Shown: in pieces, positions 43,834 through 53,028 of the stretch
How positions within the stretch are numbered: the first letter of the stretch is position 1
Layout of the letters: the number at the start of each line of letters is the position of its first letter
Source: CBDBBY01 sp965205055
GTDB lineage: Bacteria; Pseudomonadota; Alphaproteobacteria; Rhodobacterales; Rhodobacteraceae
Assembly: GCA_965205055.1 (NCBI GenBank)
Contig: OZ242030.1
Span: 3,844,001-3,908,000 of the forward strand
DNA: 64,000 nucleotides
Direction: 5' to 3'
Notes under the pieces: model-generated
The model's database searches: none
The model's input: the letters and a program-made list of their open reading frames with translations, nothing else
What the model was told of the DNA's origin: nothing
Position numbers and translations under genes: made by a program

Positions 43834-45252
43834 ATGCCCGTTGCTCGCGGTTCGGTCGAGGCGCGGGCGGAGCATTTCGAAACAATTGGAGTCTGGAACT
43901 TGGCAAATTCAGAAGCGCTCGCCGATAGAACGGCATTCTTGGTGGAGGAGGCATGCCGTCGCGGCGCAGACGCCGCCGACGCGATCGCGTTGGAGGAAAA
44001 TTCCGTCGGCGTCAGCGTTTTGAACGGAAAGCTCGAGCACGCCGAGCGGTCGGAAGGGACGGAGGTCGGCCTGCGGGTGATTGTCGGGCCTCGCCAGGCT
44101 TGCGTATCGAGTTCGGACGTCCGGCAGCGGATTCTGGTTGAAATGGTCGAGAAAGCCTTGGCGATGGCGAAGGAATCGGCGCCGGATCCGTACGCGGGCT
44201 TGGCTCGGCAGGACCAGCTTGCCGCTGATGTCGATGCGCAGTCGCTTGAGCTTTTCGATGTGGAGGAAAGTCCGACGCCGGAAGAGATGGAGGAAGCGGC
44301 ATTGCGGACTGAGGCCTCCGCGCTCCGAGTCGAAGGCGTTTCGAAAGTCGAGTCCGCGTCGTCCGGCATCGGGGACGCATCGGTTCATTTGCATGCGAGC
44401 AACGGATTTTCCGCCGGCTACAGGCAGAATTACCGAGTGGCCAGCTGCACAGCGATTTCCGGCTCGGGTCTCGGAATGGAAATCGACTACTACGGCGAAT
44501 CCAGGATTTTCGCCTCGGACATGTCGTCTCCGGAAGAAATCGGCAGAATTGCAGGCGAACGGGCCGCCGAGCGCGCCGGCGCTCGCAAACCCGGGACCGG
44601 CGCTTATCCCGTGATCTTCGACCGGCGGGTTTCCGCAAGCCTGATCGGGCATCTCATGTCGGCAATCAACGGCGGCGCGATCGCCAGAGGATCCAGCTGG
44701 CTTCTGGACTCCTTGGGCGAACAGGTCCTGCCGTCCGAATTGAGCATCTTTGAAGATCCTCGGCGCTTGAGATCCGGAGCGTCAAGGCCCTTCGACAGCG
44801 AAGGATTGGCCACCCAAGCGCAGACGATCGTGTCCTCCGGCGAACTGAAGACCTGGATATTGGATCTGGCGACAGGTCGCCAGCTGGACATGGCGAGCAC
44901 CGGGAACGCTTACCGGGGAACGTCTTCGCCGCCCCATCCCGGCGTGAGCAATATTGCCTTGACGGTCGGAGAGAAGAATCGCGAAGAGCTGATGGAGGAT
45001 ATGGGCGAAGGGTTGATCGTCACTTCGATGCTCGGGGCCACCATAAACCCGACGACCGGCGATTATTCGCGCGGGGCGTCCGGATTCTGGGTCGAGAACG
45101 GCGAAATCAAATACCCCGTCAACGAGCTCACGATCGCCGGAAATCTGAAACACTTCCTGAAGTCATTGATTCCCGCCAACGATCCGCTCCCGTTCAAGCC
45201 GTACTGCGTTCCCAGCCTGCTGGTCGAGGGCTTGACGATCGCCGGCGATTGA
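43834..45252 (+). CDS. pmbA: PmbA/TldE-type metalloprotease subunit
   Basis: The 472-residue TldD/PmbA family protein has NSVGVSVLNGKLEHAERSEG near 54-73, VGLRVIVG near 75, SSWLLDSLGEQV near 288 and GASGFWVENGEIKYPVNELT near 412-431. With TldD it forms a heterodimeric zinc protease that trims peptides and, in E. coli, matures microcins and degrades antitoxin CcdA. PmbA/TldE lacks its own zinc motif, as seen here. ATG 43834 has AGGA upstream; the frame from 43801 would start with TTG. Confidence 0.93.
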   Translation: MPVARGSVEARAEHFETIGVWNLANSEALADRTAFLVEEACRRGADAADAIALEENSVGVSVLNGKLEHAERSEGTEVGLRVIVGPRQACVSSSDVRQRILVEMVEKALAMAKESAPDPYAGLARQDQLAADVDAQSLELFDVEESPTPEEMEEAALRTEASALRVEGVSKVESASSGIGDASVHLHASNGFSAGYRQNYRVASCTAISGSGLGMEIDYYGESRIFASDMSSPEEIGRIAGERAAERAGARKPGTGAYPVIFDRRVSASLIGHLMSAINGGAIARGSSWLLDSLGEQVLPSELSIFEDPRRLRSGASRPFDSEGLATQAQTIVSSGELKTWILDLATGRQLDMASTGNAYRGTSSPPHPGVSNIALTVGEKNREELMEDMGEGLIVTSMLGATINPTTGDYSRGASGFWVENGEIKYPVNELTIAGNLKHFLKSLIPANDPLPFKPYCVPSLLVEGLTIAGD

Positions 45253-45274
45253 ATCCGATTGGAACGACAAAGCG

Positions 45275-45559
45275 ATGACTCGGTTGCAAGTGCGCGAGTC
45301 GAACAATGCGGCGTTCGTTTTCCACTGTCCGACCGAGTGCGATCAGCTCCGGAGCGGGCGAATTGCCTGCCGCGGAACGCATCCGGCATCGGCAAACGGA
45401 ATTGGCGTGAACTTCGGGTTTGCCCGGGCTGAGTCGCCATTGCCGGAGCCCAATATCGAATGCGCCGAACGGAATGCTGCCGCGCTATATTGGCCGAGAT
45501 GCGATTTGTCGGTTTCGGCATCGGGCGGCATGTTTCTGGACAAGAATTGGTCTGATTGA
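45275..45559 (+). CDS. Possible small protein between pmbA and waaA
   Basis: A 94-codon ATG frame fills the gap exactly, ending 1 base before waaA. It is Cys- and Ala-rich and has no known motif and no good ribosome site. An opposing frame also exists. It could be a genuine species-specific gene or chance; the snug fit is the only support. Confidence 0.3.
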   Translation: MTRLQVRESNNAAFVFHCPTECDQLRSGRIACRGTHPASANGIGVNFGFARAESPLPEPNIECAERNAAALYWPRCDLSVSASGGMFLDKNWSD

Positions 45560-45560
45560 A

Positions 45561-46889
45561 ATGCGCGGATCATTCATGCTTGCGGCGTATCTGGCGTTCT
45601 CCGCTTCGGCGGAGCCGCTGGCGAAGGCAGTGCTTCGAAAGCGCCTCAAGCGCGGCAAGGAGGACAAGGACCGCTTCGGCGAGCGGCTGGGCATGCCGTC
45701 GCTCCGACGTCCCGACGGGATCTTGGTATGGTTTCATTCCGCTAGTGTCGGAGAGGCTCTGTCGATACTCAAGCTTGTGGATACGCTTGGCCGCATGCGA
45801 TCCGATCTGGTGTTTCTGGTCACGACGGGCACCGTGTCTTCGGCCAAGATACTGGCGACCCGAAAATCGGAAAGAACCTATCACCAATTCGTGCCCTACG
45901 ACGTGCTCAAGGCCGTCGGCAGGTTTTTGGACTACTGGCGTCCCGCGGCGGCCGTCTGGACGGAAAACGAGCTATGGCCGGCATTGATCTGCGAGACGCA
46001 CAAGCGGAGCGTGCCGATGCTGTACGTGAACGCGCACATGTCATCCGCCTCTTTCAGGAAATGGAGGTTTCTGCGCGGAGTTTCGTCCTCGCTGCTCGGC
46101 AGGTTCGCGCGGGTTCTGGTTCAAGACTCCGAGACCGCCGGTTACCTTCAGGATCTGGGCCTTCCACGTTCGCGGATGGAGGTGACAGGATCGCTCAAGG
46201 GCAACGCGGACGCGCTTCCGTGCGACGAGCATGAACTCGCGCGATTCAAAAAATTGCTGGGGGATCGTCCGGTTTGGCTGGCGGCTTCGACCCACGAAGG
46301 CGAAGACTCCATCGCCGCGGCCGCCCATTCCGCCGCATCGAAACGGGTGCCGGGACTCTTTCTGATCATCGCGCCGAGGCACCCTGAAAGAGGGCCGGAT
46401 ATTGCGAAATCGCTTGCGGATGAGGGCTTCAGGCTTAAAGTCCGTTCGTCCGGCGAAACTCCGGAGAGCGGCGACGACATGTACGTCGCCGACACTTTGG
46501 GCGAAATGGGGCTTTGGTATCGGATGGCGTTTGCAAGCTTCGTAGGCGGCTCGATGGTCAATGTCGGCGGCCACAACCCGTTCGAGCCGGCTGCGCTCGG
46601 CTCGGCGGTGATCCATGGCCCGAATGTCCGAAATTTTTCGGAGATTTACGACCGATTGTCGTCGGCGGATGCTGCTGTGCGGGTGGAATCTTCGGAAACG
46701 CTTGCGGATGCGGTCTCGCGACTGGGGGATCCGGACGCGGCATCAAAGTTGACGCAGGCCGCTTCCGTGGCTTGTTCTCAACTGGAAGACATAACGGCTC
46801 TCGCGGCGAGGGTTGTGCTGTCCCATCTGCCGGAAGAGCGAAGGAGCGCATGCGGCAACCTCGATTCTGGTACGAGCCCGCAGGCTTAA
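45561..46889 (+). CDS. waaA: 3-deoxy-D-manno-octulosonic acid transferase
   Basis: The 442-residue GT30 glycosyltransferase adds Kdo to lipid IVA on the inner membrane. Features are an N-terminal hydrophobic anchor (MLAAYLAFSASAEPLA), GERLGMP near 43, WFHSASVGEALS near 57-68 with the active-site Glu region, ENELWPALI near 135, a HPERGPDIA strand near 275 and GGHNPFEPAALG near 336-347. ATG 45561 matches family starts; the longer frame from 45420 does not. It overlaps lpxK by 40 bases. Confidence 0.95.
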   Translation: MRGSFMLAAYLAFSASAEPLAKAVLRKRLKRGKEDKDRFGERLGMPSLRRPDGILVWFHSASVGEALSILKLVDTLGRMRSDLVFLVTTGTVSSAKILATRKSERTYHQFVPYDVLKAVGRFLDYWRPAAAVWTENELWPALICETHKRSVPMLYVNAHMSSASFRKWRFLRGVSSSLLGRFARVLVQDSETAGYLQDLGLPRSRMEVTGSLKGNADALPCDEHELARFKKLLGDRPVWLAASTHEGEDSIAAAAHSAASKRVPGLFLIIAPRHPERGPDIAKSLADEGFRLKVRSSGETPESGDDMYVADTLGEMGLWYRMAFASFVGGSMVNVGGHNPFEPAALGSAVIHGPNVRNFSEIYDRLSSADAAVRVESSETLADAVSRLGDPDAASKLTQAASVACSQLEDITALAARVVLSHLPEERRSACGNLDSGTSPQA

Positions 46890-47836
46890 GATCCGGGCTG
46901 CTTGCGCCGCTGGCGGCGGTCTGGGAGCTCGGAGCGAGGCTAAGGATAGAGCGCGGCAAGTGGGAGCGCGTCGGCGCTCCGGTCGTTTGCATAGGCAATC
47001 TCACCGTCGGCGGCGCGGGAAAAACGCCGACTGCGGCGGCGGTCGCGCAGCGTCTTTCCGAAGCCGGGATGTCGCCCCATTTTTTGTCTCGCGGATATCG
47101 CGGTTCGAAGACCGGACCGATTCTCGTGGACGAGCGCAAGCATCGCGCTTCCGAAGTGGGCGACGAAGCGCTGCTGCTTGCGGCGTTCGCACCGACTTGG
47201 GTTTCGGATGATCGGCTTGCCGGAGCAAAACGCGCGGTCGAGTCAGGGGCGGAAATGCTGATTTTGGACGACGGTCATCAGGATCCGTCCTTGGCGCGCG
47301 ACTTCTCCTTGATTGTCGCGGATGCCTCCGCAGGTTTCGGAAACGGGCGGGCAATGCCGGCCGGGCCTTTGCGGGAGAAGCTGGCCGATGGCTTGAGTCG
47401 GAGCGATATGGTCGTTGTCGTCGGTTCGCCGGTTGATCGAGAGGCGTTTTTTGCGAAGTGGGGAAGACAAATCAGTGTTCCCGCATTGGGAGCGGAATTG
47501 AAGCCGTTGCCGGTCGGCGTCGACTGGAGCGGAATGCGCGTCGTCGCGTTTGCGGGAATCGGCTATCCGGAGAAGTTCTTCGCTACGCTCGGAAATTTGG
47601 GCGCGGAGGTCATGCATGCAGTCCCGCTTGCGGATCATCAGCCGCTGACGGAACGGCTGCTCATTAGACTGGAGCGGAAGTCGAAGTCGTTGTCGGCGCA
47701 AATGGTTACCACCGAAAAGGACGCGGTCCGCCTTCCGCCGAATTGGCGGACGCGCGTTCTGACACTTCCCGTTCGACTTGAGTTCGAGAATCGCGGCATG
47801 CTGGATGAACGATTGAGCGCGATTGGAATGCGATAA
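46850..47836 (+). CDS. lpxK: Tetraacyldisaccharide 4'-kinase
   Basis: The 328-residue membrane-associated kinase phosphorylates the 4' position of lipid A precursor. It shows RFWYEPAGLRSGLLAPLAAVW at the start, VVCIGNLTVGGAGKTPTA with the P-loop near 45-62, SRGYRGS near 83, a GDEALLLA segment near 105, and ILDDGHQDPSLARD near 140. ATG 46850 follows AAGGAG and overlaps the end of waaA, the usual arrangement. Confidence 0.96.
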   Translation: MRQPRFWYEPAGLRSGLLAPLAAVWELGARLRIERGKWERVGAPVVCIGNLTVGGAGKTPTAAAVAQRLSEAGMSPHFLSRGYRGSKTGPILVDERKHRASEVGDEALLLAAFAPTWVSDDRLAGAKRAVESGAEMLILDDGHQDPSLARDFSLIVADASAGFGNGRAMPAGPLREKLADGLSRSDMVVVVGSPVDREAFFAKWGRQISVPALGAELKPLPVGVDWSGMRVVAFAGIGYPEKFFATLGNLGAEVMHAVPLADHQPLTERLLIRLERKSKSLSAQMVTTEKDAVRLPPNWRTRVLTLPVRLEFENRGMLDERLSAIGMR

Positions 47837-48153
47837 CGTTCAAAGCGACTCGTTCAATTGATCCGGCTGCAGATAGGTGTGCAAAAACGACCCTTCGCGA
47901 TATTGTCCGGAAGTTGCTTTTTCAACAATTGGAGCGAGTCAAACCGGGACTCGGGTTGTGAAGTTCGCTGAGCGGGTGGACAGGAACTGTCCGCTTATCA
48001 GCACAAAACTGCGCTTGCGATCCAAAAGCTGCGGCAGCGAGTGCGCGAATCCGATTTGCGGCGCCTCGCAGTGCATCAATTCAAGCATGCAGTTTTTTAA
48101 ATTCAATTTGCATCGTGCGAGCGTGCCGGCGACTTTTCATGCAATCAGAACGG
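47837..48153. other. Region without a recognised gene
   Basis: A small inverted repeat (GGACAG-GAA-CTGTCC, near 47978-47992) lies about 145 bases after lpxK. A minus-strand ATG frame of about 45 codons (MHCEAPQIGFAHSL) ends near 47957; I do not recognise it. Confidence 0.3.
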
Positions 48154-48381
48154 CTAGTGAACCAAAGCAGCAAAGACGAGAATGCCAGCGACCCACATGC
48201 CGACCAGCCATCGCAAATCGGCCTTGTGTTGCTTCTCAATGTCCGAAAAGTGATACTCCATATCGGCTCGCAATCTGTCCAGCGTGCTTTCGCAGTTCTC
48301 TAGATTCGTGTTCACGCGCTCTTCCTGTCTCGCCATCCGTTCGGAGCGCTCCAGCAGTTTCTGATCGCCCATCGCTCGCAT
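48154..48381 (-). CDS. Small tail-anchored coiled-coil protein, copy 1
   Basis: The 75-residue protein has a short charged helix (SERMARQEERVNTNLENCE), a second amphipathic helix, and a C-terminal hydrophobic segment (LRWLVGMWVAGILVFAALV), so it should be a tail-anchored membrane protein. It resembles the small DUF1640/CCDC90-like class in layout. Compared with copy 2 at 48617-48928, a 2-base insertion near the upstream ATGCC shifts that start out of frame, so translation must begin at a later ATG. No operon partner. Function unknown. Confidence 0.6.
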   Translation of the reverse strand: MRAMGDQKLLERSERMARQEERVNTNLENCESTLDRLRADMEYHFSDIEKQHKADLRWLVGMWVAGILVFAALVH

Positions 48382-48616
48382 TCCATTGTAGAGGGTCTCG
48401 GCGGCATTCCGCGTCGAACAAACTTGCGGTGCAAGTGGCCCAATTCAGGGCTGGGCGGCTCTGCTTTTCCTCTTGTCACTTCTCAGACCGTTGAAGCACT
48501 GAATTCGGGCGACACGCGAGATTTCGGAATCAGATTAGCCAAATATCAAGAGACGCAACTGATGCTGAAACGCTATTTTCATCAGGCGAACGCATGCGAG
48601 CGCGCTGCAAGTTTTT

Positions 48617-48928
48617 TCAGTTGATCATAACGATCCAGCGCACCCAAGCACCTATAATCAGAATGCCAGCGACCCATATGCCGACCAGCCATCGTGTATT
48701 GTCCCTGTCTCGTTTCGCCGCGTCGGCATCACGTTTCGCCGCATCGGCATCACGTTTCGCCATATCGGCTCGCAGTCTTTCCATATCGGCCCGCATTCGG
48801 TCCAACGCGCTTTCGTACTTTGCCTGATGCGTGTTCATGCGCTCTTCCTGTCTCGCCATCCGCTCGGAGTGCTCCAGCAGTTTCTGATCGCTCATCGCTC
48901 GCATCCCATCGTAAAAGGTCTCTGGCAT
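48617..48928 (-). CDS. Small tail-anchored coiled-coil protein, copy 2
   Basis: The 103-residue paralogue of the protein at 48154-48381 has the same N-terminal helix (ERMARQEERMNTHQAKYE), a longer coiled-coil linker with short repeats (MERLRADMAKRDADAAKRDA), and a C-terminal membrane anchor (TRWLVGIWVAGILIIGAWV). It starts at ATG 48928 (MPETFYDGMRAMSDQKLLE). The repeat expansion in the linker resembles variable-length rods. Function unknown; location at the membrane is inferred from the anchor. Confidence 0.65.
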   Translation of the reverse strand: MPETFYDGMRAMSDQKLLEHSERMARQEERMNTHQAKYESALDRMRADMERLRADMAKRDADAAKRDADAAKRDRDNTRWLVGIWVAGILIIGAWVRWIVMIN

Positions 48929-48990
48929 TCTGCGAGCCGTTTTCCACGCCGAACAACCGTACGGTGCAAATGTCCCAACTCAGGTCCGAG

Positions 48991-49370
48991 TCAGACTACT
49001 TCCATTCGTGCACCCTGTCTATCCCGCGTATGGGATTTTGCCGGAACTTTCGTGTGTGGACGCGCATCCGGGACGAGTAATCTTTTCTTCGCCCAATTCC
49101 ACTCGTCGGATCAAGCAACGTCAAATGTCCGCCTGTCGAGGCCGCAAACCGACTCCCGGCTCGGCTCGCCCGCATGAACGGATCTGGCCATCAAGTACCC
49201 GGAGAGCCACAGGGACTCTATCACTTTATCGCGCTCCGGTGCGGCTCAACGCAACTTGGGCGTCTCAAACCGCTCCGTCTGCGGCCAAGCCGACTGGAGC
49301 GGCGGATAGTTCTACGTCCCTTCCATTTCTGCATCTTCCAGCCGCGGCGCAATTCGGGTTGAAGCCAATT
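48991..49370. other. Region without a gene
   Basis: I see no gene, repeat or clear signal in this stretch. Frames on the plus strand are Ser/Arg-rich and lack start signals. Confidence 0.4.
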
Positions 49371-50006
49371 CTACAGCTTGGACTCAAGGACATCCACGAA
49401 TTCATCCAAACCCATGTTGCTGTAGTTCGTTCCGTTGATCACAAAGGACGGAGTCGAACTGATGCCGTCCTCCTCCGTAAATTCCTTAAACTTTTCGACA
49501 AGAAACTCGGCGTTCGGGCCGTCTTGGAAACACGCTTGAATCGTGCCGTCGTCCAATCCGGCGGCGCGCCCGATCTCAAAAAGACGAGCGGCTACCGAAG
49601 GCCCGTCAGACTGCCGCGACCACGAGGCTTGACGCTGGAACAACATGTCCATGAGTCCGAAATATTTTTGGCCGCCTCCGCATCTTGCGAGAATTGCGGC
49701 CCAAAGACCGTACGGATCAAAGTAAACCTCCCGAAAGACGAACCTGACTTTGCCGGTGTCGACGTAATCCGATTTCAACTGCTTGAACACGCCATTGTGG
49801 AAGGTGGCGCAGTGCGGACAAGTGAAGGAGAGATACTCGACGATCGTGATCGGCGCATCCTCGGCGCCAAGCGCCATCTCTTCGTAAACCGGAGATTCTT
49901 CAGTTGAGCTTTGCGCAAGCAACGGGCTGGCGGCAATCGCAACGAACGGGAGCGCGATCCCTGGAAGAAGCGCGCGGCGGGAAATTTGCGGAGTTGTAGG
50001 TTTCAT
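49371..50006 (-). CDS. DsbA-like periplasmic thiol-disulfide oxidoreductase
   Basis: The 211-residue exported thioredoxin-fold protein of the DsbA/Com1 type has a signal sequence beginning SRRALLPGIALPF, possibly Tat-like. The active site is FTCPHCATFH near 65-74 (C-P-H-C), with a helical insertion and the cis-Pro region ISSTPSFVINGT near 177-188. It should oxidise or isomerise disulfides in the periplasm. ATG 50006 is the natural start; the frame runs on upstream into the dciA region only by chance. It is followed on the same strand by nothing and preceded 14 bases away by dciA. Confidence 0.93.
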   Translation of the reverse strand: MKPTTPQISRRALLPGIALPFVAIAASPLLAQSSTEESPVYEEMALGAEDAPITIVEYLSFTCPHCATFHNGVFKQLKSDYVDTGKVRFVFREVYFDPYGLWAAILARCGGGQKYFGLMDMLFQRQASWSRQSDGPSVAARLFEIGRAAGLDDGTIQACFQDGPNAEFLVEKFKEFTEEDGISSTPSFVINGTNYSNMGLDEFVDVLESKL

Positions 50007-50020
50007 TCTTGGATGATCTT

Positions 50021-50539
50021 TCAGTTTGAGTGACGTCTGGTGAGCAAGCCTATGCCGAGTTCGCTCAGTTGATTGCGAAGCATCTCGTCGTCGATGCCTT
50101 CGATGGCTTCGGCCACGATCTTGCGGATCCTCGGGCTCGGCTTGATCGGAGTTGCAAGTTCGTCCACAGGCTCCCGCTTGACGGTCGAGTTCCGAGCGAT
50201 CTGCGTGACTCGAATATCGGAAATCGCCCGGTATCCGTGGAATGCATTGATCCGTTCGACGACGTCCGGGATCGACATCGCCAATTCTTGCGCCCGGGCG
50301 CCCGACGTCAACACGTCGAGGGTGCCGCACACGGCGTTCCTGCCGTAGCGGACGGAAAGCGGGGTCGATATCGCCGCGATCGCTTCGCCTACGATTTCAG
50401 TCCAATTCGTCAGCAGCCGAGCATAAGTGAAACCGCGCTTCATCGCCGTCTTGCCAACCAGATCTTCAAGCGTGACGGACAGCTGTTCAAACCTGTTCCG
50501 CCGCGATGCTATCTTTAGTTCTACGCTTGCTGCCTGCAT
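50021..50539 (-). CDS. dciA: DUF721/DciA-family replication protein
   Basis: The 172-residue protein matches DUF721: LTNWTEIVGEAIAAISTPLSV near 44-64 (the W-x-x-I-V-G segment) and a strand pair with a basic tail. DciA loads the replicative helicase DnaB in bacteria without DnaC. It lies in the familiar alphaproteobacterial order dsbA-like, dciA, divergent mutY. The N-terminus may be shorter; several Met and Val codons follow. Confidence 0.85.
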   Translation of the reverse strand: MQAASVELKIASRRNRFEQLSVTLEDLVGKTAMKRGFTYARLLTNWTEIVGEAIAAISTPLSVRYGRNAVCGTLDVLTSGARAQELAMSIPDVVERINAFHGYRAISDIRVTQIARNSTVKREPVDELATPIKPSPRIRKIVAEAIEGIDDEMLRNQLSELGIGLLTRRHSN

Positions 50540-50590
50540 ACTGAGGGCTGTCCAAAAGGGTTGCTTCCTTGATGGAGAAACAGATTGTAA

Positions 50591-51730
50591 TTGTTGCCCT
50601 TGGAAATGTCATGCCAAAGTATCTTGACGGGAGCACCAATTTTGCGTGATCAATCATTGAGCGTGCAGCTTCTGGAATGGTACGACGATCACGGGCGCGA
50701 TCTTCCGTGGCGCGTTCGAGGTAATTCCGCGCGGAAGCCGGATCCGTACCTCGTGTGGCTTTCAGAAATCATGCTTCAGCAAACGACAGTGGCTGCGGTC
50801 AAGCCGTATTTCCAGCGGTTCGTGGAACTGTGGCCGACGGTTCGCGGGCTCGCGAGCGCCGACGAAGCCCAAGTCATGTCTGAATGGGCGGGGCTGGGCT
50901 ACTACTCCCGCGCAAGGAACTTGATCAAATGCGCCCGAATCGTGGCTTGGGAACGAGGCGGCGAGTTTCCTTCCGATCAGTCGGAACTCCTGTCGCTCCC
51001 GGGCATCGGTCCTTACACAGCGGCAGCGATCAGTTCGATCGCGTTCGACCGGCGCGCGACCGTCGTGGACGGAAACGTCGAACGCGTGATCGCGAGAATG
51101 CGGTTGGTTCGGAGCCGAACGTCGGCCGCAAAGAAGGAAATCCGCGCGATCGCGGAAGAGATGACGCCGACAGAACGAGTCGGCGATTACGCCCAAGCAT
51201 TGATGGACCTGGGAGCCACCGTTTGCAGGCCGAGGAATCCGAACTGCGAAATTTGCCCTTGGACGGAATGCTGCATGGCAAGGAACGCCGGCGTTCAGAA
51301 CAGCATTCCGGAGCCTCGCCGCAAGAACGCCAAACCGGTTCGGACAGGGACCGCCTTTGTCGCGAGGCGGCAAGACGGCGCTTGGCTCCTTGAACGCAGA
51401 CCGGAGAAAGGTCTTCTGGGCGGAATGCTGGGCTGGCCTTGCAGCGGTTGGGACGGCCGCGAGTCTTGGATGACCCGATCGGACCATGGATGGAAATCAG
51501 TCGACGGCGAGGTGCTGCATACGTTCACTCATTTCCATTTGCAGCTGAGCGTGAAAGTTGCGGACATTGAAGACGCCGCTGACGCGGGCGACGGCATGTT
51601 CATCGACAGTTCCGAATTCGACCCGCGGTCGCTGCCCAATTTGATGCGCAAGGTGTATGAGAAGGCACTGCCATTTTTTGAACCGAATGCTGTGCGCACG
51701 GTCGGCAAGTCAGAAAAGAAGGGTGTGTAA
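50591..51730 (+). CDS. mutY: A/G-specific adenine glycosylase
   Basis: MutY removes adenine mispaired with 8-oxoguanine. The order of motifs is complete: DLPWR near 37, the catalytic Glu in SEIMLQQTTVA near 57-67, the helix-hairpin-helix LPGIGPYTAAAI near 137-148, the catalytic Asp in VVDGNVERV near 157-165, the 4Fe-4S ligands C-x6-C-x2-C-x5-C (CRPRNPNCEICPWTEC) near 214-229, and a C-terminal NUDIX-like domain. The first ATG is 50591; the TTG at 50642, behind GGGAG, is an attractive alternative start nearer the family N-terminus. Confidence 0.95.
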   Translation: MLPLEMSCQSILTGAPILRDQSLSVQLLEWYDDHGRDLPWRVRGNSARKPDPYLVWLSEIMLQQTTVAAVKPYFQRFVELWPTVRGLASADEAQVMSEWAGLGYYSRARNLIKCARIVAWERGGEFPSDQSELLSLPGIGPYTAAAISSIAFDRRATVVDGNVERVIARMRLVRSRTSAAKKEIRAIAEEMTPTERVGDYAQALMDLGATVCRPRNPNCEICPWTECCMARNAGVQNSIPEPRRKNAKPVRTGTAFVARRQDGAWLLERRPEKGLLGGMLGWPCSGWDGRESWMTRSDHGWKSVDGEVLHTFTHFHLQLSVKVADIEDAADAGDGMFIDSSEFDPRSLPNLMRKVYEKALPFFEPNAVRTVGKSEKKGV

Positions 51731-51747
51731 GTACCCCCGCACCGGAG

Positions 51748-53028
51748 ATGGATGAGACACCCCAAGCCGGTGGTTTCATGACCCTAAACGACGAGCAAAA
51801 ACCAGAACGCATGCCGCATCGGGGCCACCTTGGCTGGCGCTGGTCGGCGCTTCTTGCGATGCTTTTCACCGGGCAGCTCCTGGTGGTCTGCAATATCCTG
51901 ATCGTTCCTCCGATCCTGCCCTTCGTGACCCGCGACCTCGCGCTGACCGCGTGGCAGACGACGGCCCTTCTGACCAGCTTTCCGGCAATAGCGTTGGCGA
52001 CGAATTTCTGCATCGGTCCGATTGTCGACCGCACGGGCATTCTGCATATCTTTCGCCTTGGCCTGCTGCTGGTGACGCTTTGCTTCCTGGGATCCGCCGT
52101 TGCGCCCAACGGGACCGCATTGATTTTCATGCGCGTAATCAGCGGGATGGCCTTCCCGATGATCGGGATGACCGCCTACGCGCTTGCGGTCGCAAACAGC
52201 CCCGAAGCGTCGGGCCGGCGGATGATCGCCCTGATCAGCGGCACCGCCTCTTTCGGGCCGCTCGTGATGCTGCCCTTCGGGATGTTCTTCGCCGATACGC
52301 TCAGCTGGCGCTTTGTCTTCCTCGTCCTGGCCGTATCGGCGCTGGCCACCCTCGCCGCGTCCTGGCTGATCCGCGGCCTGGAGGGCGGCACGCGGCTGGC
52401 GCGTTCCGACACCCGTACTAGGGCGACTCTGGTCGCCAATCCCGAGATCCGCGCCATCCTCTTCACCTATTTTCTGCAATCGCTGGGTTTTTTCACGATC
52501 ATCGCGGTCTTTCCCAGCATCATCGCCTCCGCCTATGATGACACCACGCGGCGCATCGCAATCTTTATCTTAGGGGGGATCAGCGGCCTTGTCGGAGCTT
52601 TTCTCGCGGGCCGCATCTTCTCCAACCGTTCGCCGCTGACCCTTGCGGGATGGGCTGTGACGGCGAACATCCCGATCGCGCTGGTGTTTCCGGGCGCCAT
52701 CGCCAGCTACGCCGTGATCAGCTTGGTGTGGGCAGCCTTTTCGCTTCTGCGGCAGGCGGTGGTCGCGTTGCTGCTGGGCCATGGCAACAGTGTGAGCCCG
52801 TCCGCACAGCGCGCAACCTTCAACAGCCTGCTGAACGTGGCCTTCCAGCTGGGTTCGTTGACCGGGGGCTTCATTGCGGCCCAACTCTATTTCGTCGATC
52901 CCAGCTTTTGGACGCTCGCCCTGACCAGTGCCGCGGCATTTGCAGTTTCAGCCATGGCGCTCGGTCGCCGCCTCCTTTCCGCGACCGCCATCTCCAATTC
53001 CAGATCCAGGAATGGAGACACCCAATGA
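51748..53028 (+). CDS. MFS transporter
   Basis: The 426-residue major facilitator protein has 12 hydrophobic segments, starting at about residue 32 (SALLAMLFTGQLLVVCNILI). GPIVDRTG near 90 is the loop 2-3 motif A, and a central charged loop lies near 215-228. It belongs to the drug-efflux/YdhP-like class; the substrate is unknown. Codon choice is rich in GGC, CTG and GCC and differs from the flanking mutY, which suggests transfer from a more GC-rich relative. It is followed, with overlap, by a broken panD. ATG 51748 or 51778 may be the start. Confidence 0.88.
   Translation: MDETPQAGGFMTLNDEQKPERMPHRGHLGWRWSALLAMLFTGQLLVVCNILIVPPILPFVTRDLALTAWQTTALLTSFPAIALATNFCIGPIVDRTGILHIFRLGLLLVTLCFLGSAVAPNGTALIFMRVISGMAFPMIGMTAYALAVANSPEASGRRMIALISGTASFGPLVMLPFGMFFADTLSWRFVFLVLAVSALATLAASWLIRGLEGGTRLARSDTRTRATLVANPEIRAILFTYFLQSLGFFTIIAVFPSIIASAYDDTTRRIAIFILGGISGLVGAFLAGRIFSNRSPLTLAGWAVTANIPIALVFPGAIASYAVISLVWAAFSLLRQAVVALLLGHGNSVSPSAQRATFNSLLNVAFQLGSLTGGFIAAQLYFVDPSFWTLALTSAAAFAVSAMALGRRLLSATAISNSRSRNGDTQ

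Larger units (their letters stand above)
48130..48990. repeat. Segmental duplication carrying the two tail-anchored genes
   Basis: The 48160-48450 segment and the 48650-48990 segment share the gene, its 3' flank (GAATGCCAGCGACCCA) and its 5' flank (the ACTTGCGGTGCAAGTGGCCC part near 48423 matches ACCGTACGGTGCAAATGTCC near 48955). The copies differ by substitutions and by the linker repeat length. Confidence 0.7.
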
